Assembly: GCF_018780075.1 (NCBI RefSeq)
Contig: NZ_JADMKB010000034.1
Coordinates: 1 to 64,000, forward strand
Direction: 5' to 3'
Source: Hydrogenophaga sp.
GTDB lineage: Bacteria > Pseudomonadota > Gammaproteobacteria > Burkholderiales > Burkholderiaceae_C
DNA: 64,000 nt
The notes under the pieces were generated by a model, which was not told the origin of the DNA, searched no databases, and saw only the letters and a list, made by a program, of their open reading frames with translations. This document shows, piece by piece, positions 1 through 8,166 of the stretch (the first letter of the stretch is position 1; each line of letters opens with the position of its first letter). The position numbers were made by a program, and so were the translations under genes.

Positions 1-85
1 GCGCGACCAGGCCGGCGATCAGGATCAGCAGCGAGAGCACGCCCGCGAAGATCGGTCGATCGATGAAGAATTTCGAGAGGTTCAT
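1..85 (-). CDS. RND efflux pump inner-membrane permease (partial, N-terminus only)
   Basis: Only the first 28 codons lie in the window; the gene starts with ATG at 85 and runs off the left edge. The start, MNLSKFFIDRPIFAGVL, is the usual beginning of the AcrB/MexB (HAE1) proton-driven RND pumps: a short cytoplasmic lead, an IDRPIFA-type motif and the first transmembrane helix. It begins 26 bases after the stop of the periplasmic adaptor gene on the same strand, the normal adaptor-pump order. An outer-membrane TolC-type partner is not visible. Substrate cannot be judged from this fragment. Confidence 0.85.
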   Translation of the reverse strand, partial: MNLSKFFIDRPIFAGVLSLLILIAGLVA

Positions 86-111
86 GGTGTTCTTTTCATT
101 CGCACGGTGGC

Positions 112-1332
112 TCAGGACTTGGCCACGGCCATCGCGGGGGTCTCGGCACGGGCGTTCATGGGCACCACCTGCGGTTGCACCACGTCACCGGGGCGCACGC
201 GCTGCAGACCGTTGACGACGATGCGTTCGCCGGGTTTCAGGCCGCTGAGCACGGTGCGCAGGCCATCGACCGACGCGCCCAGCGTGACGGCGCGGTACTC
301 GGTCTTGTCGCCCTCGCCCACCACCAGCACGTACTTCTTGTCCTGGTCGGTGCCGACGGCGCGCTCGCTCACCAGCAAGGTGCGCGCGGTCTGCGGCTGG
401 CCCATGCGGATGCGGGCGAACTGCCCGGGCATCAGGTGCCCGTCCTTGTTGTCGAACACGGCGCGCACGCGCACCGTGCCACTGCGCGGGTCGACCTGGT
501 TGTCGATCAGCTGCAGCTGGCCGGCGTAGGGCGTGTCGGCGCTGTCCGAGGTGCCCATCTGCACGGGAATGCGATCGATCCGTTGGCGTGCGCTGTGGCC
601 GGCACCGGCCAGGCCCTTGAGCGCGCCGGCCACGGTTTTTTCGTCGGCGTCGAAGCTGGCGTAAATCGGGCTGACCGAGACCAGGGTGGTGAGCACGGGC
701 GCGCCCGGGCCGGCGGCAACGAGGTTGCCCACCGTCACCTCCAGCCGGCCGATGCGCCCGGCCACCGGGGCGCGCACCTGCGTGTAGCCCAGGCTCAGGC
801 GGGCGGTCTGCAGCTGCGCCTGCGCGGCCTTGAGGTTGGCCTCGGCCTCGCGCAGCCCGTTCTCGCGGTCGTCCAGCTCGCGCTGGGCGATCGCCTTGTC
901 GTCCCACAGGCGGCGGGCGCGGGCGTGTTCGCTGGTCGCGTAGGTCACACGCGCCTGGGCCGCGCCCGCCTGCGCGGCGGCCCGCGCCACCTCGGCCTCA
1001 TACGGCGCGGGGTCGATGGAGATCAGCAGCTCGCCCTTGGCCACCAGCGCGCCCTCGCGGAAATGCGTGGCCTGCACCACACCCGCGACGCGCGAGCGGA
1101 TGTCCACGCGCTCCACCGCCTCCAGGCGGCCGGAGAACTCGTCCCAGGCGGCGATGTCGCTCTCGGTCACGGTGGCCACGGACACCGGCATGGGCGGCGG
1201 CGCGCTCGGCACCGCACTGGCTTGCGCGGGGTTGGACTTCTGTGCGAGCACGATCACCACGAGGGTGACGGCGGCCAGGGCAGCGGCGGTCGGCCACCAG
1301 ATGCGGCGTTTGAAAGTGGGCAGCTTGGACAT
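112..1332 (-). CDS. RND efflux periplasmic adaptor (membrane fusion protein, MexE/AcrA type)
   Basis: This 406-residue protein should bridge the inner-membrane pump to an outer-membrane channel in the periplasm. It has an N-terminal membrane anchor (about residues 11-30, WWPTAAALAAVTLVVIVLA) and no lipobox cysteine. A biotinyl-lipoyl-like barrel half follows (VDIRSRVAGVV...EGALVAKGELL, about 75-105), then an alpha-helical hairpin rich in Ala, Arg and Glu (about 110-175), the second lipoyl half (VRAPVAGRIGRLEV) and a beta-barrel domain. Length and order fit the HlyD/AcrA family, and the wording is closest to the MexE/BpeE branch. The pump gene follows immediately. Upstream lie the hydrolase-like gene and a divergent LysR regulator, which may control all three; that is inference. 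Confidence 0.9.
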   Translation of the reverse strand: MSKLPTFKRRIWWPTAAALAAVTLVVIVLAQKSNPAQASAVPSAPPPMPVSVATVTESDIAAWDEFSGRLEAVERVDIRSRVAGVVQATHFREGALVAKGELLISIDPAPYEAEVARAAAQAGAAQARVTYATSEHARARRLWDDKAIAQRELDDRENGLREAEANLKAAQAQLQTARLSLGYTQVRAPVAGRIGRLEVTVGNLVAAGPGAPVLTTLVSVSPIYASFDADEKTVAGALKGLAGAGHSARQRIDRIPVQMGTSDSADTPYAGQLQLIDNQVDPRSGTVRVRAVFDNKDGHLMPGQFARIRMGQPQTARTLLVSERAVGTDQDKKYVLVVGEGDKTEYRAVTLGASVDGLRTVLSGLKPGERIVVNGLQRVRPGDVVQPQVVPMNARAETPAMAVAKS

Positions 1333-1420
1333 GGTTGTTCCTTTTTGAGGGCGAGCGGGACCGTTCCCGGTGGATGACCGGGGTGGGCGTTTCAGGGTGG
1401 TGAGAAAGGGGGGCGGTCCG

Positions 1421-2254
1421 TCAGGACGGCGGCGGCGTCGCGGCCTGGTAGAAGGCGCGGACGTGTTCGCGCACCTCGATGGCGCACGGACATTCTTCAG
1501 CGGGCCGATCGCTCAGCGAGTCGGGCCAGCCGGTGGTGGGGGGCAGCACGCCGCTGTGCACGGCAATGCCCGCCTCGCGCAGGCGCTCGGCATAGGTCAG
1601 GGCTTCGTCGCGCATCGGGTCGTCGCCGCCGGTCAGGATCAGCGTGGGCGGCAGGCCGGCCAGCCGCTGCGCGCGGCTGGGCACGGCGTAGGGGTGCTCG
1701 GCGTCCATCGGCCCGCGCAAATACTGCTGCCAGCCGTCCATCCATTTGCAGCCGGTGGCTTCGCCCATGGTCTGGCGCAGCGAGGCGGTGGCGTTGCACG
1801 GGTCCAGCATGGGGGCGACCAGCACCTGCCCTGCCAGCGGCGGGTGGCCACGGTCGCGCACCATCAGCGCCACCGCGGCGGCGATGTTGCCGCCGGCTTC
1901 TTCACCGGCCAGGAACAGCGGCGCGTCCTTGCCGGCCAGGCGGCTGCGCTGCTTGTACAGCCACTCCAGCGCCGCGTAGCCGGCCTCCACGGCCTCAGGG
2001 AAACGGTGCGCGGGCGCCAGCGGGTAGGCCAGCGAGGCCACCACCGCGCCCGAGCTGGCCAGCAGCCCGGCCAGGCAGGCGCCGCTGTCCAGATCGCCCG
2101 AAACAAAGGCACCGCCGTGGAAGTGCAGGACCAGCGGCAAAACGCCGCCGCGTGGCCTCTGGCCCCAGACGCGCAGCTCCCGCGGTGGCGTGCCAGGCAC
2201 CCACAGGGTTTGGGACGGGTCCATCGGGACGAAGGGAGCGGTAGTTGAAACCAT
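1421..2254 (-). CDS. alpha/beta-hydrolase fold protein of the HSL family lacking the catalytic Ser and His
   Basis: A 277-residue protein with the hormone-sensitive-lipase fold. The oxyanion-hole motif is present (LHFHGGAFVSGD, near residue 45), as is the acid region (GGDDPMRDE). The nucleophile elbow, normally GDSAGG, reads GEEAGG, confirmed as two GAA codons in the DNA, so the Ser is missing. Where family members carry the catalytic His, this protein reads VLPPTTGWPDS, with no His. It should therefore not be an ordinary esterase; a non-catalytic or altered role is inferred. The start was set at ATG 2254 (MVSTTAPFVP); in-frame ATGs at 2272 and 2281 are possible. It precedes the RND adaptor by 88 bases on the same strand and is divergent from a LysR gene. 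Confidence 0.8.
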   Translation of the reverse strand: MVSTTAPFVPMDPSQTLWVPGTPPRELRVWGQRPRGGVLPLVLHFHGGAFVSGDLDSGACLAGLLASSGAVVASLAYPLAPAHRFPEAVEAGYAALEWLYKQRSRLAGKDAPLFLAGEEAGGNIAAAVALMVRDRGHPPLAGQVLVAPMLDPCNATASLRQTMGEATGCKWMDGWQQYLRGPMDAEHPYAVPSRAQRLAGLPPTLILTGGDDPMRDEALTYAERLREAGIAVHSGVLPPTTGWPDSLSDRPAEECPCAIEVREHVRAFYQAATPPPS

Positions 2255-2313
2255 GGGCTGAACTATAGGCATGCCTTTCATGCGGATAAAGCCACCGGCC
2301 AACAGTTGTCCGT

Positions 2314-2327
2314 TTCCATTGCATGAA
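2314..2327. promoter_or_regulatory. possible LysR-type operator in the divergent hydrolase/LysR gap
   Basis: The 111-base gap between the two divergent genes contains TTCCATTGCATGAA, an imperfect palindrome with the T-N11-A skeleton of LysR binding sites. It lies about 40 bases upstream of the LysR start and 60 upstream of the hydrolase start. The match is short and could be chance. Confidence 0.25.
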
Positions 2328-2365
2328 CAATCCGACCACAAAACAGCATTTGCAGGAGTGAGGGC

Positions 2366-3277
2366 ATGGATCAGATCCAATCGATACGGGTGTTTGCGCG
2401 GGTGGTGGAGGCCGGCACCTTCACCAAGGCGGCGGAGTCGCTGAACCTGCCCAAGGGCACGGTGACCAAGCTGGTGCAGCACCTGGAGTCGCGCCTGAAG
2501 GTCAAGCTGCTCAACCGCACCACGCGGCGCGTGACCGTCACGCCCGATGGCGCGGCCTACTACGAGCGCACGGTGCGTGTGCTCAACGATCTCGACGACA
2601 TCGAGGCCAGCATGACCAACGCGCAGGCCAAACCCAGCGGGCGGCTGCGTGTGGACGTGGGCACCTCCGTGGCGCGCGAGATCATCATCCCCGCGCTGGC
2701 GGACTTCTTCCAGCGCTTCCCCGACATCCAGCTCGACCTGGGTGTGACCGACCGTTCTGTGGACCTGCTGGTCGACAACGTGGACTGCGTGATCCGGGGC
2801 GGCGAACTGGTGGACCAGTCGCTGGTGGCACGGCGCGTGGCCAATGTGCCGCTGATCACCGTGGCCTCGCCGGCCTACTTGAAAGCCCATGGCACCCCCA
2901 CGCACCCGGAGCAGCTGGAGGAGGAGCACCACATGGTGAATCACTTCTCCACCCGCAACGGGCGGCCTTTCTCGAACGCATTCGCGAAGGACGGCGAGCG
3001 GCTGGAGATCTCGGGCCGCTACAAGCTGTCGGTGAACGAAAGCAACGCGCTCACGGCGGCGGTGCTGGCGGGTCTGGGTGTTTCACAGATCGCCACCGTG
3101 ACGGCCCGGCCCTTGATCGAGCGCGGCGAGCTGGTGCAGGTGTTGAGCGACTGGACCGGGCCCGTCATTCCGCTCTACGTGGTGTACCCGCCCAACCGGC
3201 ACCTGAGCGCAAAGGTGCGGGCCTTCGTGGAGTGGGTCGCCGAGCTGTTCTCGCAATATCCTGAGATGTCGCGTTGA
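2366..3277 (+). CDS. LysR-family transcriptional regulator
   Basis: A 303-residue protein of standard LysR length. The N-terminal winged helix-turn-helix spans about residues 1-60 (MDQIQSIRVFARVVEAGTF, KAAESLNLPKGTVTKLVQHL, LLNRTTR), followed by the linker helix and a two-lobe periplasmic-binding-like effector domain (about 90-300). The sequence resembles the branch that regulates divergently transcribed transporters and hydrolases. It is divergent from the hydrolase-like gene and the RND operon, so these are its likeliest targets. A GGAGTGAGG stretch just before the ATG serves as ribosome binding site. The effector is unknown. Confidence 0.92.
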   Translation: MDQIQSIRVFARVVEAGTFTKAAESLNLPKGTVTKLVQHLESRLKVKLLNRTTRRVTVTPDGAAYYERTVRVLNDLDDIEASMTNAQAKPSGRLRVDVGTSVAREIIIPALADFFQRFPDIQLDLGVTDRSVDLLVDNVDCVIRGGELVDQSLVARRVANVPLITVASPAYLKAHGTPTHPEQLEEEHHMVNHFSTRNGRPFSNAFAKDGERLEISGRYKLSVNESNALTAAVLAGLGVSQIATVTARPLIERGELVQVLSDWTGPVIPLYVVYPPNRHLSAKVRAFVEWVAELFSQYPEMSR

Positions 3278-3484
3278 CGGGCTCGCCGCTGGCGGGCCAC
3301 TCGTTGCGACCCGATCCAGGGAAGGTCAACTCGGGGCTGGATGAACACGTGGGGGATGCAGCTCCACGACCGCCTGATGCGGCGGCCGCCTCTGTTGACA
3401 CGTCCGTGTCGGGAACGCCTCGACACCCGGCATTGACCTTGTGCACCCCGCGTCTCGCCCCCCACGGCAAGCAGCCGGCAGCAT

Positions 3485-3516
3485 CAACACTGTGTTGACA
3501 TTGTGTCGACGCAGTG
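3485..3516. promoter_or_regulatory. inverted repeat, candidate activator binding site
   Basis: Arms CACTGTGTTGACA (3488-3500) and TGTCGACGCAGTG (3504-3516) are inverted repeats matching at 11 of 13 positions around a 3-base centre. A smaller perfect palindrome, CAACAC-T-GTGTTG (3485-3497), overlaps the left arm. The site is about 100-130 bases upstream of the -24/-12 promoter, the usual place for an enhancer-binding protein. No such activator gene is in the window. Confidence 0.5.
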
Positions 3517-3616
3517 GCGAGACCGCGCGGTGTTTCCGAAAGCACCGCGTCGATCCGATGTTCAATAAATCTTTCTGAATCAACGACCTGCGTTCGGTGA
3601 TCCGCGCTCGCGCTGC

Positions 3617-3633
3617 ATGGCACGCCCATTGCA
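3617..3633 (+). promoter_or_regulatory. sigma54 (-24/-12) promoter of the sulfurtransferase operon
   Basis: ATGGCACGCCCATTGCA matches the RpoN consensus TGGCACG-N4-TTGCW at every consensus position, with GG at 3619-3620 and GC at 3631-3632 separated by 10 bases. Transcription would start near 3644, about 40 bases before the rhodanese ATG. This is the best sigma54 match seen in the window. Confidence 0.75.
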
Positions 3634-3682
3634 AAGAAGCCCACAGGCAATCCCGCCCGCCGCTTCTTTTGATGAGGTTTCC

Positions 3683-4582
3683 ATGAGCATCGACGCCACC
3701 CTGATCGCACCCGATCAACTCGCCACGCTGCAAGCCGCCGAACCGGTGGTGATCATCGACACGCGCGACGCCGACACCTTTGCCGCCGGCCACATTCCCG
3801 GCGCGGTGAACCTGCGCGAGGTGTTCACGTTTCTCGCCACCTCCACGCCCGAGGGCCTGCAGGCGCTCAAGGCCACCTTTGCCGACGCGCTGGGCAAGGC
3901 CGGCCTCTCGGGCGCCGAGACCGCCGTGTTTTACGAAGACGCGATGAACAGCGGCTACGGCCAGTCGTGCCGCGGCTACTACCTGCTGACCTGGCTGGGC
4001 TACCCCAAGATCAAGGTGCTCAACGGCGGCTTCAGCGCCTGGAAGGCGGCCGGCCTGCCGGTGTCCACCGAAGCGGCCACGCCCACGCCCGCCACCTTCC
4101 CCGAGCTGACTATGAGCGACGTGATGCTCACACAGGCCGATGTGATGGCTGCGCTGGGCACCGACACGGTGTTGCTCGACGTGCGCGATGTGGACGAGTG
4201 GATCGGCGACAGCTCTTCGCCCTACGGCAAAGACTTCGCGCCGCGCAAGGGCCGCCTGCCCGGCGCCAAGTGGGTGGAGTGGTACCGCTTCATGAAGCCT
4301 TCGGCCCAGGGCCCGGTGTTCAAGACGCCCGACGAGGTGAAGGCCGAGTGCGCCACCGCCGGCATCACCACCGACGACACCATCTACCTCTACTGCTTCA
4401 AGGGCGCGCGCGCGTCCAACACCTTCCTGGCGCTCAAGCAGGCCGGCTTCTCTGACGTGCGCATGTACTTCGGCTCGTGGAACGAGTGGTCGCGCGACGA
4501 GAGCCTGCCGATCGAGACCGGCCTGCCCGTGGCCACTTCCACCAAGTCGAGCAAAAAGCCCGAGCTCGCGCTGGCCGCCTGA
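3683..4582 (+). CDS. two-domain sulfurtransferase (rhodanese)
   Basis: A 299-residue tandem rhodanese, the usual length for thiosulfate/3-mercaptopyruvate sulfurtransferases. Domain 1 spans about residues 5-128 (VVIIDTRDADTFAAGHIPGA) and lacks an active-site loop Cys. Domain 2 (about 145-288) carries the catalytic loop CFKGAR with Cys238, fitting a thiosulfate:cyanide-type C-x-x-G-x-R loop rather than the CG-S/T-GVT loop of mercaptopyruvate enzymes. It transfers sulfane sulfur to acceptors such as cyanide or protein thiols and has no signal peptide. ATG 3683 was chosen because a GAGG site lies 5 bases upstream and the longer reading frame back to 3617 would cover the promoter. It is the first gene of an apparent four-gene operon. 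Confidence 0.9.
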   Translation: MSIDATLIAPDQLATLQAAEPVVIIDTRDADTFAAGHIPGAVNLREVFTFLATSTPEGLQALKATFADALGKAGLSGAETAVFYEDAMNSGYGQSCRGYYLLTWLGYPKIKVLNGGFSAWKAAGLPVSTEAATPTPATFPELTMSDVMLTQADVMAALGTDTVLLDVRDVDEWIGDSSSPYGKDFAPRKGRLPGAKWVEWYRFMKPSAQGPVFKTPDEVKAECATAGITTDDTIYLYCFKGARASNTFLALKQAGFSDVRMYFGSWNEWSRDESLPIETGLPVATSTKSSKKPELALAA

Positions 4583-4660
4583 ACCCGCCCCGCTGCCGTG
4601 GCCCGCTTCCCTTCCATCCCCGCTGTCTCTGCCCCTCAACCGCACTCCGCTGAAACACCC

Positions 4661-5230
4661 ATGTCTTCCACCGACACCCTCGAACCCACCGCGCCCGTCA
4701 CCACCGTCAAGGCGACCCTGCGCCCCATCGACGGCAAGGGCCTCGCCGACTTCGCCGCCGGCGGCAAGGCCAACCCGGCCCGGCGCGGCACCAACAAGGT
4801 CCACACCGTGATGGAGGGGCAGTACCGCTCGCTGTCGCACGTGGGCGAGAAACACGTGGTGGTGGTGGACGAGCCGCTGCACCTGTTTGGCGAAGACACG
4901 GCGCCCGCGCCGGGGGAGATCGTGCTCTCGGGCCTGGGCGGCTGCATCGCCGTGGGTGTGACGGCCGTGGCCACCTGGAAGGGCGTGAAGCTGAGCAGGC
5001 TGGAGGTGTTCCTCGAAGGCGACATCGGCAACCCGGCCGCCTGGGGCGCGGGCGGTGCGCTGGAGAAGACCCCGCCCGAGATGGGCTTTCAGGCGATCCG
5101 CGTGAAGGTGCTGGTGGAGGGGGACGCGAGCCGCGAGGTGCTGGATCAGATCGTGCAGCAGGCCAACTTCTATTCGCCGGTGGCCAACACGATGCGCAAC
5201 CCGATCCCGTTCGAGATCAGCATGGCCTGA
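4661..5230 (+). CDS. OsmC/Ohr-family protein
   Basis: A 189-residue OsmC-fold protein. The first conserved Cys is present (Cys95 in LSGLGGCIAVGV). At the usual position of the second peroxidatic Cys the sequence is YSPVANTMRNP, with Ser172. Many OsmC relatives of unknown function share this SPVxNT form, so peroxidase activity is doubtful. The start is ATG 4661 (MSSTDTLEPT), 78 bases after the rhodanese stop; a clear Shine-Dalgarno is not visible, so the exact start is uncertain. It is co-directional with the rhodanese and the flavoprotein genes. A role in handling sulfur species or peroxides is inferred only from context. Confidence 0.85.
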   Translation: MSSTDTLEPTAPVTTVKATLRPIDGKGLADFAAGGKANPARRGTNKVHTVMEGQYRSLSHVGEKHVVVVDEPLHLFGEDTAPAPGEIVLSGLGGCIAVGVTAVATWKGVKLSRLEVFLEGDIGNPAAWGAGGALEKTPPEMGFQAIRVKVLVEGDASREVLDQIVQQANFYSPVANTMRNPIPFEISMA

Positions 5231-5268
5231 GGACATCGCCCCCACGCTCCGCCGCTGCGCGGGTCGCT

Positions 5269-5347
5269 GCCCCAGGACTGGTGAAGGACCCGGTCCTTGC
5301 CGTCTCCTGGGGCTGGGATCGCCTTGGGGCGGCCCGGCGGCGATCCC
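5269..5347. other. two strong intercistronic stem-loops
   Basis: In the 150-base gap inside the operon, GCCCCAGGA (5269-5277) pairs perfectly with TCCTGGGGC (5305-5313), enclosing a second hairpin AAGGACC/GGTCCTT (5284-5298). Then GGGATCGCC (5315-5323) pairs perfectly with GGCGATCCC (5339-5347). No T-tract follows, so attenuation, RNA stabilisation or processing is more likely than simple termination. Confidence 0.55.
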
Positions 5348-5380
5348 GCCCGCCTTGATCACTTTTGAAATGAGTTGGTT

Positions 5381-6523
5381 ATGAACCCCGCCGACCTGCC
5401 CCCCGAACTCGCCGCCCCGCCCGCAGGGCTCATCGCCGCCGTGCGCGCCATTGCGCAGGGCCCGCTCGCCGAGCAGGCCTACGCCATCGACCGTGGCGCC
5501 TACCCGGCCGACGTGATGAAACAGCTGGCGGCGGCCGGCGCGATGAGCGCGCACCTGCCGCAGGCCGACGGCACGCCGGGCGACCATGGCCAGGCCATCC
5601 TGGCGATGGCCGAGGCGTCCAAGGTCTGCGGCGCCACCGGCTTCATGATGTGGTGCCAGTGCGTGGCGGGGATGTACATGCAGGCCTCGGGCAACCCGGC
5701 GCTCACCGGCGAGCGGCTGGCGCGCCACGTGCGCGGCGAGACGCTGGGCGGCACCGGCCTGTCGAACCCGATGAAGAGCTTTGCGCAGATCGAAAGCCTG
5801 TTGCTCAAGGCCACGCCGGTGAAGGGCGGCTACCTCGTCAACGGCACCCTGCCCTGGGTCAGCAACCTCGGGCCCGACCACTACTTTGGCGCGATTGCGG
5901 CCGTGTTCGAAGACGGCGCCAGCGCGGGCCGCGAGATGATGTTCATGCTGCGCTGCGACGCGCCCGGCGTGGCGCTCAAGGCCTGCCCGGAGTTCTCGGG
6001 CATGGAGGGCACGGGCACCTACAGCGTGCACTGCAAGGACCTGTTCGTGGGCAGCGACGACATCGTGGCCGACCCGGCCAAACCGTACATCGCCCGCATC
6101 CGCGGCGGCTTCGTGCTGCTGCAGTGCGGCATCGCGGCCGGCATCATCCAGGGCGCGATCGACAGCATGTGGGCGGTGGAGGGCCAGTTGGGCCACGTGA
6201 ACCAGTATCTTGAAGACCGGCCGGCTGATTTGCAGGCCGAGTTTGACGCGCTGGTGGGCCGCATCATGAAGCTGGCACAGACGCCGTTCGACCCCTCGAC
6301 CGACTACTTCATCGACGTGCTCGACGCGCGCGCCCACGGCGCCGAGCTCTGCCTGCGCGCGGCCAACTCGGCGCTGATGCACCAGGGCGCACGCGGCTAC
6401 CTGATGAGCAGCGAGGTGCAGCGCCGCGTGCGCGAAGCGCAGTTCGTCGCCATCGTCACGCCGGCCATCAAACACCTGCGCAAAGAGATCGCCCGGCTGA
6501 GCGCCGAGGAGATGCCGGCATGA
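5381..6523 (+). CDS. acyl-CoA-dehydrogenase-fold flavoprotein (monooxygenase or dehydrogenase)
   Basis: A 380-residue member of the acyl-CoA dehydrogenase superfamily. It has the N-terminal helical domain, a middle beta domain containing [12 protein letters not shown] and the [11 protein letters not shown] region, and a C-terminal four-helix domain. The ordinary catalytic Glu of acyl-CoA dehydrogenases is not obvious. Together with the rubredoxin/reductase gene that overlaps its 3' end, this suggests a flavin-dependent oxygenase (DszC/SfnB-like) or another non-acyl-CoA oxidation. ATG 5381 follows a weak site; an upstream in-frame TTG at 5375 is less likely. The stop overlaps the next start (ATGA), indicating translational coupling. 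The substrate is unknown. Confidence 0.78.
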   Translation: MNPADLPPELAAPPAGLIAAVRAIAQGPLAEQAYAIDRGAYPADVMKQLAAAGAMSAHLPQADGTPGDHGQAILAMAEASKVCGATGFMMWCQCVAGMYMQASGNPALTGERLARHVRGETLGGTGLSNPMKSFAQIESLLLKATPVKGGYLVNGTLPWVSNLGPDHYFGAIAAVFEDGASAGREMMFMLRCDAPGVALKACPEFSGMEGTGTYSVHCKDLFVGSDDIVADPAKPYIARIRGGFVLLQCGIAAGIIQGAIDSMWAVEGQLGHVNQYLEDRPADLQAEFDALVGRIMKLAQTPFDPSTDYFIDVLDARAHGAELCLRAANSALMHQGARGYLMSSEVQRRVREAQFVAIVTPAIKHLRKEIARLSAEEMPA

Positions 6524-7812
6524 GTGCCTTGTCCAATATCTACGGCGAGGTGCGTGAGCTCCCTCTCGCGGCGACGCTTCCGGCGGTCGCCGTCGGCGCG
6601 CCGTTCCAGCAGTACATCTGCGACGCCTGTGGCTACATCTACGACGAGGCCGTGGGCGACGCCGACAGCGGGCTGGCCGCGGGCACGCGCTTCGACGACA
6701 TCCCGGACGACTGGTACTGCCCGCTCTGCGGCGTGACCAAGAGCGACTTCACGCTGTACGAAGCGCCGAACATTGAAGCGCTGCGCGCCCGCAGCGGCAG
6801 CGCCGCCCCGGTGGCGCTGCGCGGCGGCACGCCGGGCGTGCTCATCGTCGGCGGCGGCCGCGCCGGCTGGCAGATGGCCGAAGCCCTGCGCGCGCTGGAC
6901 GCGGCCCTGCCCATCACCCTGGTCAGCGCCTGCGCGGCCGACGTGTACGACAAGCCGCTGCTGTCGGTGGCAATGGCGCGGCAGATGGACCCGGGCACGC
7001 TGGTGAAAGAAACCGGCGCCGACGCCGCGAAGCGCCTGACGGTGCGCCTGCTCGCCCACACCGACGCGGTGCGCATCTGCCCCGACACCCGCAGCCTGCG
7101 CACCACGCGCGGCACGCTGCGCTACGACCAGCTGGTGCTGGCCCACGGTGCACAGGCCGCGCTGCCGCCGGCGCTGCCGGCCACGCGGGTCTGGCGCATC
7201 AACCACCTCGGCGCCTACCAACGGCTGCGCGCCGCGCTGGGCGACTCACCGAAGGACGTGGTGATCGTCGGCGCCGGCCTGATCGGCAGCGAACTCGCCA
7301 ACGACCTCGCGCTCGGCGGTCACCGCATCGCCCTGCTCGACGTGATGGCGCAGCCGCTGGCGCGCTGGCCGGGCGAGGCGGTGGGCGCGCCGCTGCTCGA
7401 CGCCTGGAAAGACCTGCCGATCCGCTTCGTGGGCGGCGTGCAGGTGGCCGGCGTCGACAAGATCGGCGACAAATACCGCGTCGCCACCGCCTGCGGGCAG
7501 AAGTTCGCGGCCGACCAGGTGATCGCCGCGGCAGGGCTGGCCACGCCCCCCCGGCTGGCACAGAGCGCCGGGCTGGCCTGGGACAACGGCATCGCGGTGG
7601 ACGCGGCCACGCTGCAGACCAGCGACCCGCGCATCCACGCGCTGGGCGACTGCATCACCATCGCCGGCCAGGCCAGCCGCTACATCGAACCCATCGGCCG
7701 GCAGGCACGGGCGATTGCGGCCCACCTCTGCGGTCGCGAACCGGCGCCCTACGAAGCGAAGCCTGCGGTGGTGCGGGTAAAGACAACGACGCACCCGATG
7801 ACGCTGCACTGA
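6520..7812 (+). CDS. rubredoxin fused to FAD/NAD(P)-dependent rubredoxin reductase
   Basis: A 430-residue two-part electron-transfer protein. Residues about 30-80 form a rubredoxin with both CxxC iron ligands (Cys34, Cys37, Cys67, Cys70; [10 protein letters not shown] and DDWYCPLCG). Residues about 105-425 form a pyridine-nucleotide-disulfide-type reductase with an FAD motif ([11 protein letters not shown]), an NAD(P) motif ([14 protein letters not shown]) and the second FAD motif (IHALGDCI). NAD(P)H electrons can thus pass through FAD to the attached Fe(Cys)4 centre. In alkane hydroxylase systems these are usually separate proteins. It overlaps the preceding flavoprotein gene by 4 bases and is probably its electron donor (inference). 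Confidence 0.9.
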   Translation: MSALSNIYGEVRELPLAATLPAVAVGAPFQQYICDACGYIYDEAVGDADSGLAAGTRFDDIPDDWYCPLCGVTKSDFTLYEAPNIEALRARSGSAAPVALRGGTPGVLIVGGGRAGWQMAEALRALDAALPITLVSACAADVYDKPLLSVAMARQMDPGTLVKETGADAAKRLTVRLLAHTDAVRICPDTRSLRTTRGTLRYDQLVLAHGAQAALPPALPATRVWRINHLGAYQRLRAALGDSPKDVVIVGAGLIGSELANDLALGGHRIALLDVMAQPLARWPGEAVGAPLLDAWKDLPIRFVGGVQVAGVDKIGDKYRVATACGQKFAADQVIAAAGLATPPRLAQSAGLAWDNGIAVDAATLQTSDPRIHALGDCITIAGQASRYIEPIGRQARAIAAHLCGREPAPYEAKPAVVRVKTTTHPMTLH

Positions 7813-7909
7813 GCGGGCCTCGCGGGCGATGCTGAACAAAGCGGCTGGGCAGACCGACCAAGGCGCGTGGATTCCGTTTCCGGGCTGGCTTCCTGCTCGA
7901 CAGTGTTTG

Positions 7910-7923
7910 CGGTATTCTTACCG
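7910..7923. promoter_or_regulatory. candidate autoregulatory operator of the toxin-antitoxin pair
   Basis: CGGTA-TTCT-TACCG is a perfect 5-base inverted repeat 30 bases before the antitoxin ATG. AbrB/MazE-type antitoxins commonly bind such sites to repress their own operon. The site is short, so confidence is limited. Confidence 0.4.
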
Positions 7924-7953
7924 AACCACCATCGATCAGAATCAAGCCAGAAA

Positions 7954-8166
7954 ATGCCAACCACCGCCACCCTCTCCAGCAAGTTCCAGATCTCCATTCC
8001 CAAAGCCGTTCGCGAAGAACTGCATTGGGAAGCGGGGCAAGAATTTGTGTTCATCCCCAAGGACAAAGGCGTTCTCATGATGCCGGTGCCCAAGCTCGAA
8101 GAGCTGGCCGGCATCGCCAAAGGGGCACGCAAGGAAGGCTACCGTGACCGCAAGGACCGCTTCTGA
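7954..8166 (+). CDS. AbrB/MazE-type antitoxin
   Basis: A 70-residue protein with the swapped-hairpin AbrB DNA-binding fold in residues 1-45 (TATLSSKFQISIPKAVREEL, then GQEFVFIPK). The short, charged C-terminal tail (LEELAGIAKGARKEGYRDRKDRF) should wrap around the toxin. ATG 7954 begins at the fold boundary (MPTTATLSS); longer upstream readings would have no domain to fill. Its stop overlaps the start of the PIN toxin gene (TGATG), the usual coupling in vapBC-like modules. Confidence 0.88.
   Translation: MPTTATLSSKFQISIPKAVREELHWEAGQEFVFIPKDKGVLMMPVPKLEELAGIAKGARKEGYRDRKDRF

Larger units (their letters stand above)
3278..3682. other. 405-base gene-free region upstream of the sulfurtransferase operon
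   Basis: No convincing gene is present. The region contains a near-perfect inverted repeat at 3485-3516 and a sigma54-type promoter at 3617-3633. The stretch from about 3545 to 3590 is locally AT-rich (TGTTCAATAAATCTTTCTG). The spacing between the repeat and the promoter suits an activator site acting on a sigma54 promoter. Confidence 0.6.

Noticed and set aside
3326-6475. A 1049-codon open frame on the minus strand across the sulfurtransferase operon
   Set aside because: It is a GC-rich antisense shadow: the plus strand there encodes four clear protein families, and the minus-strand translation is His/Arg/Gly-rich without domains.
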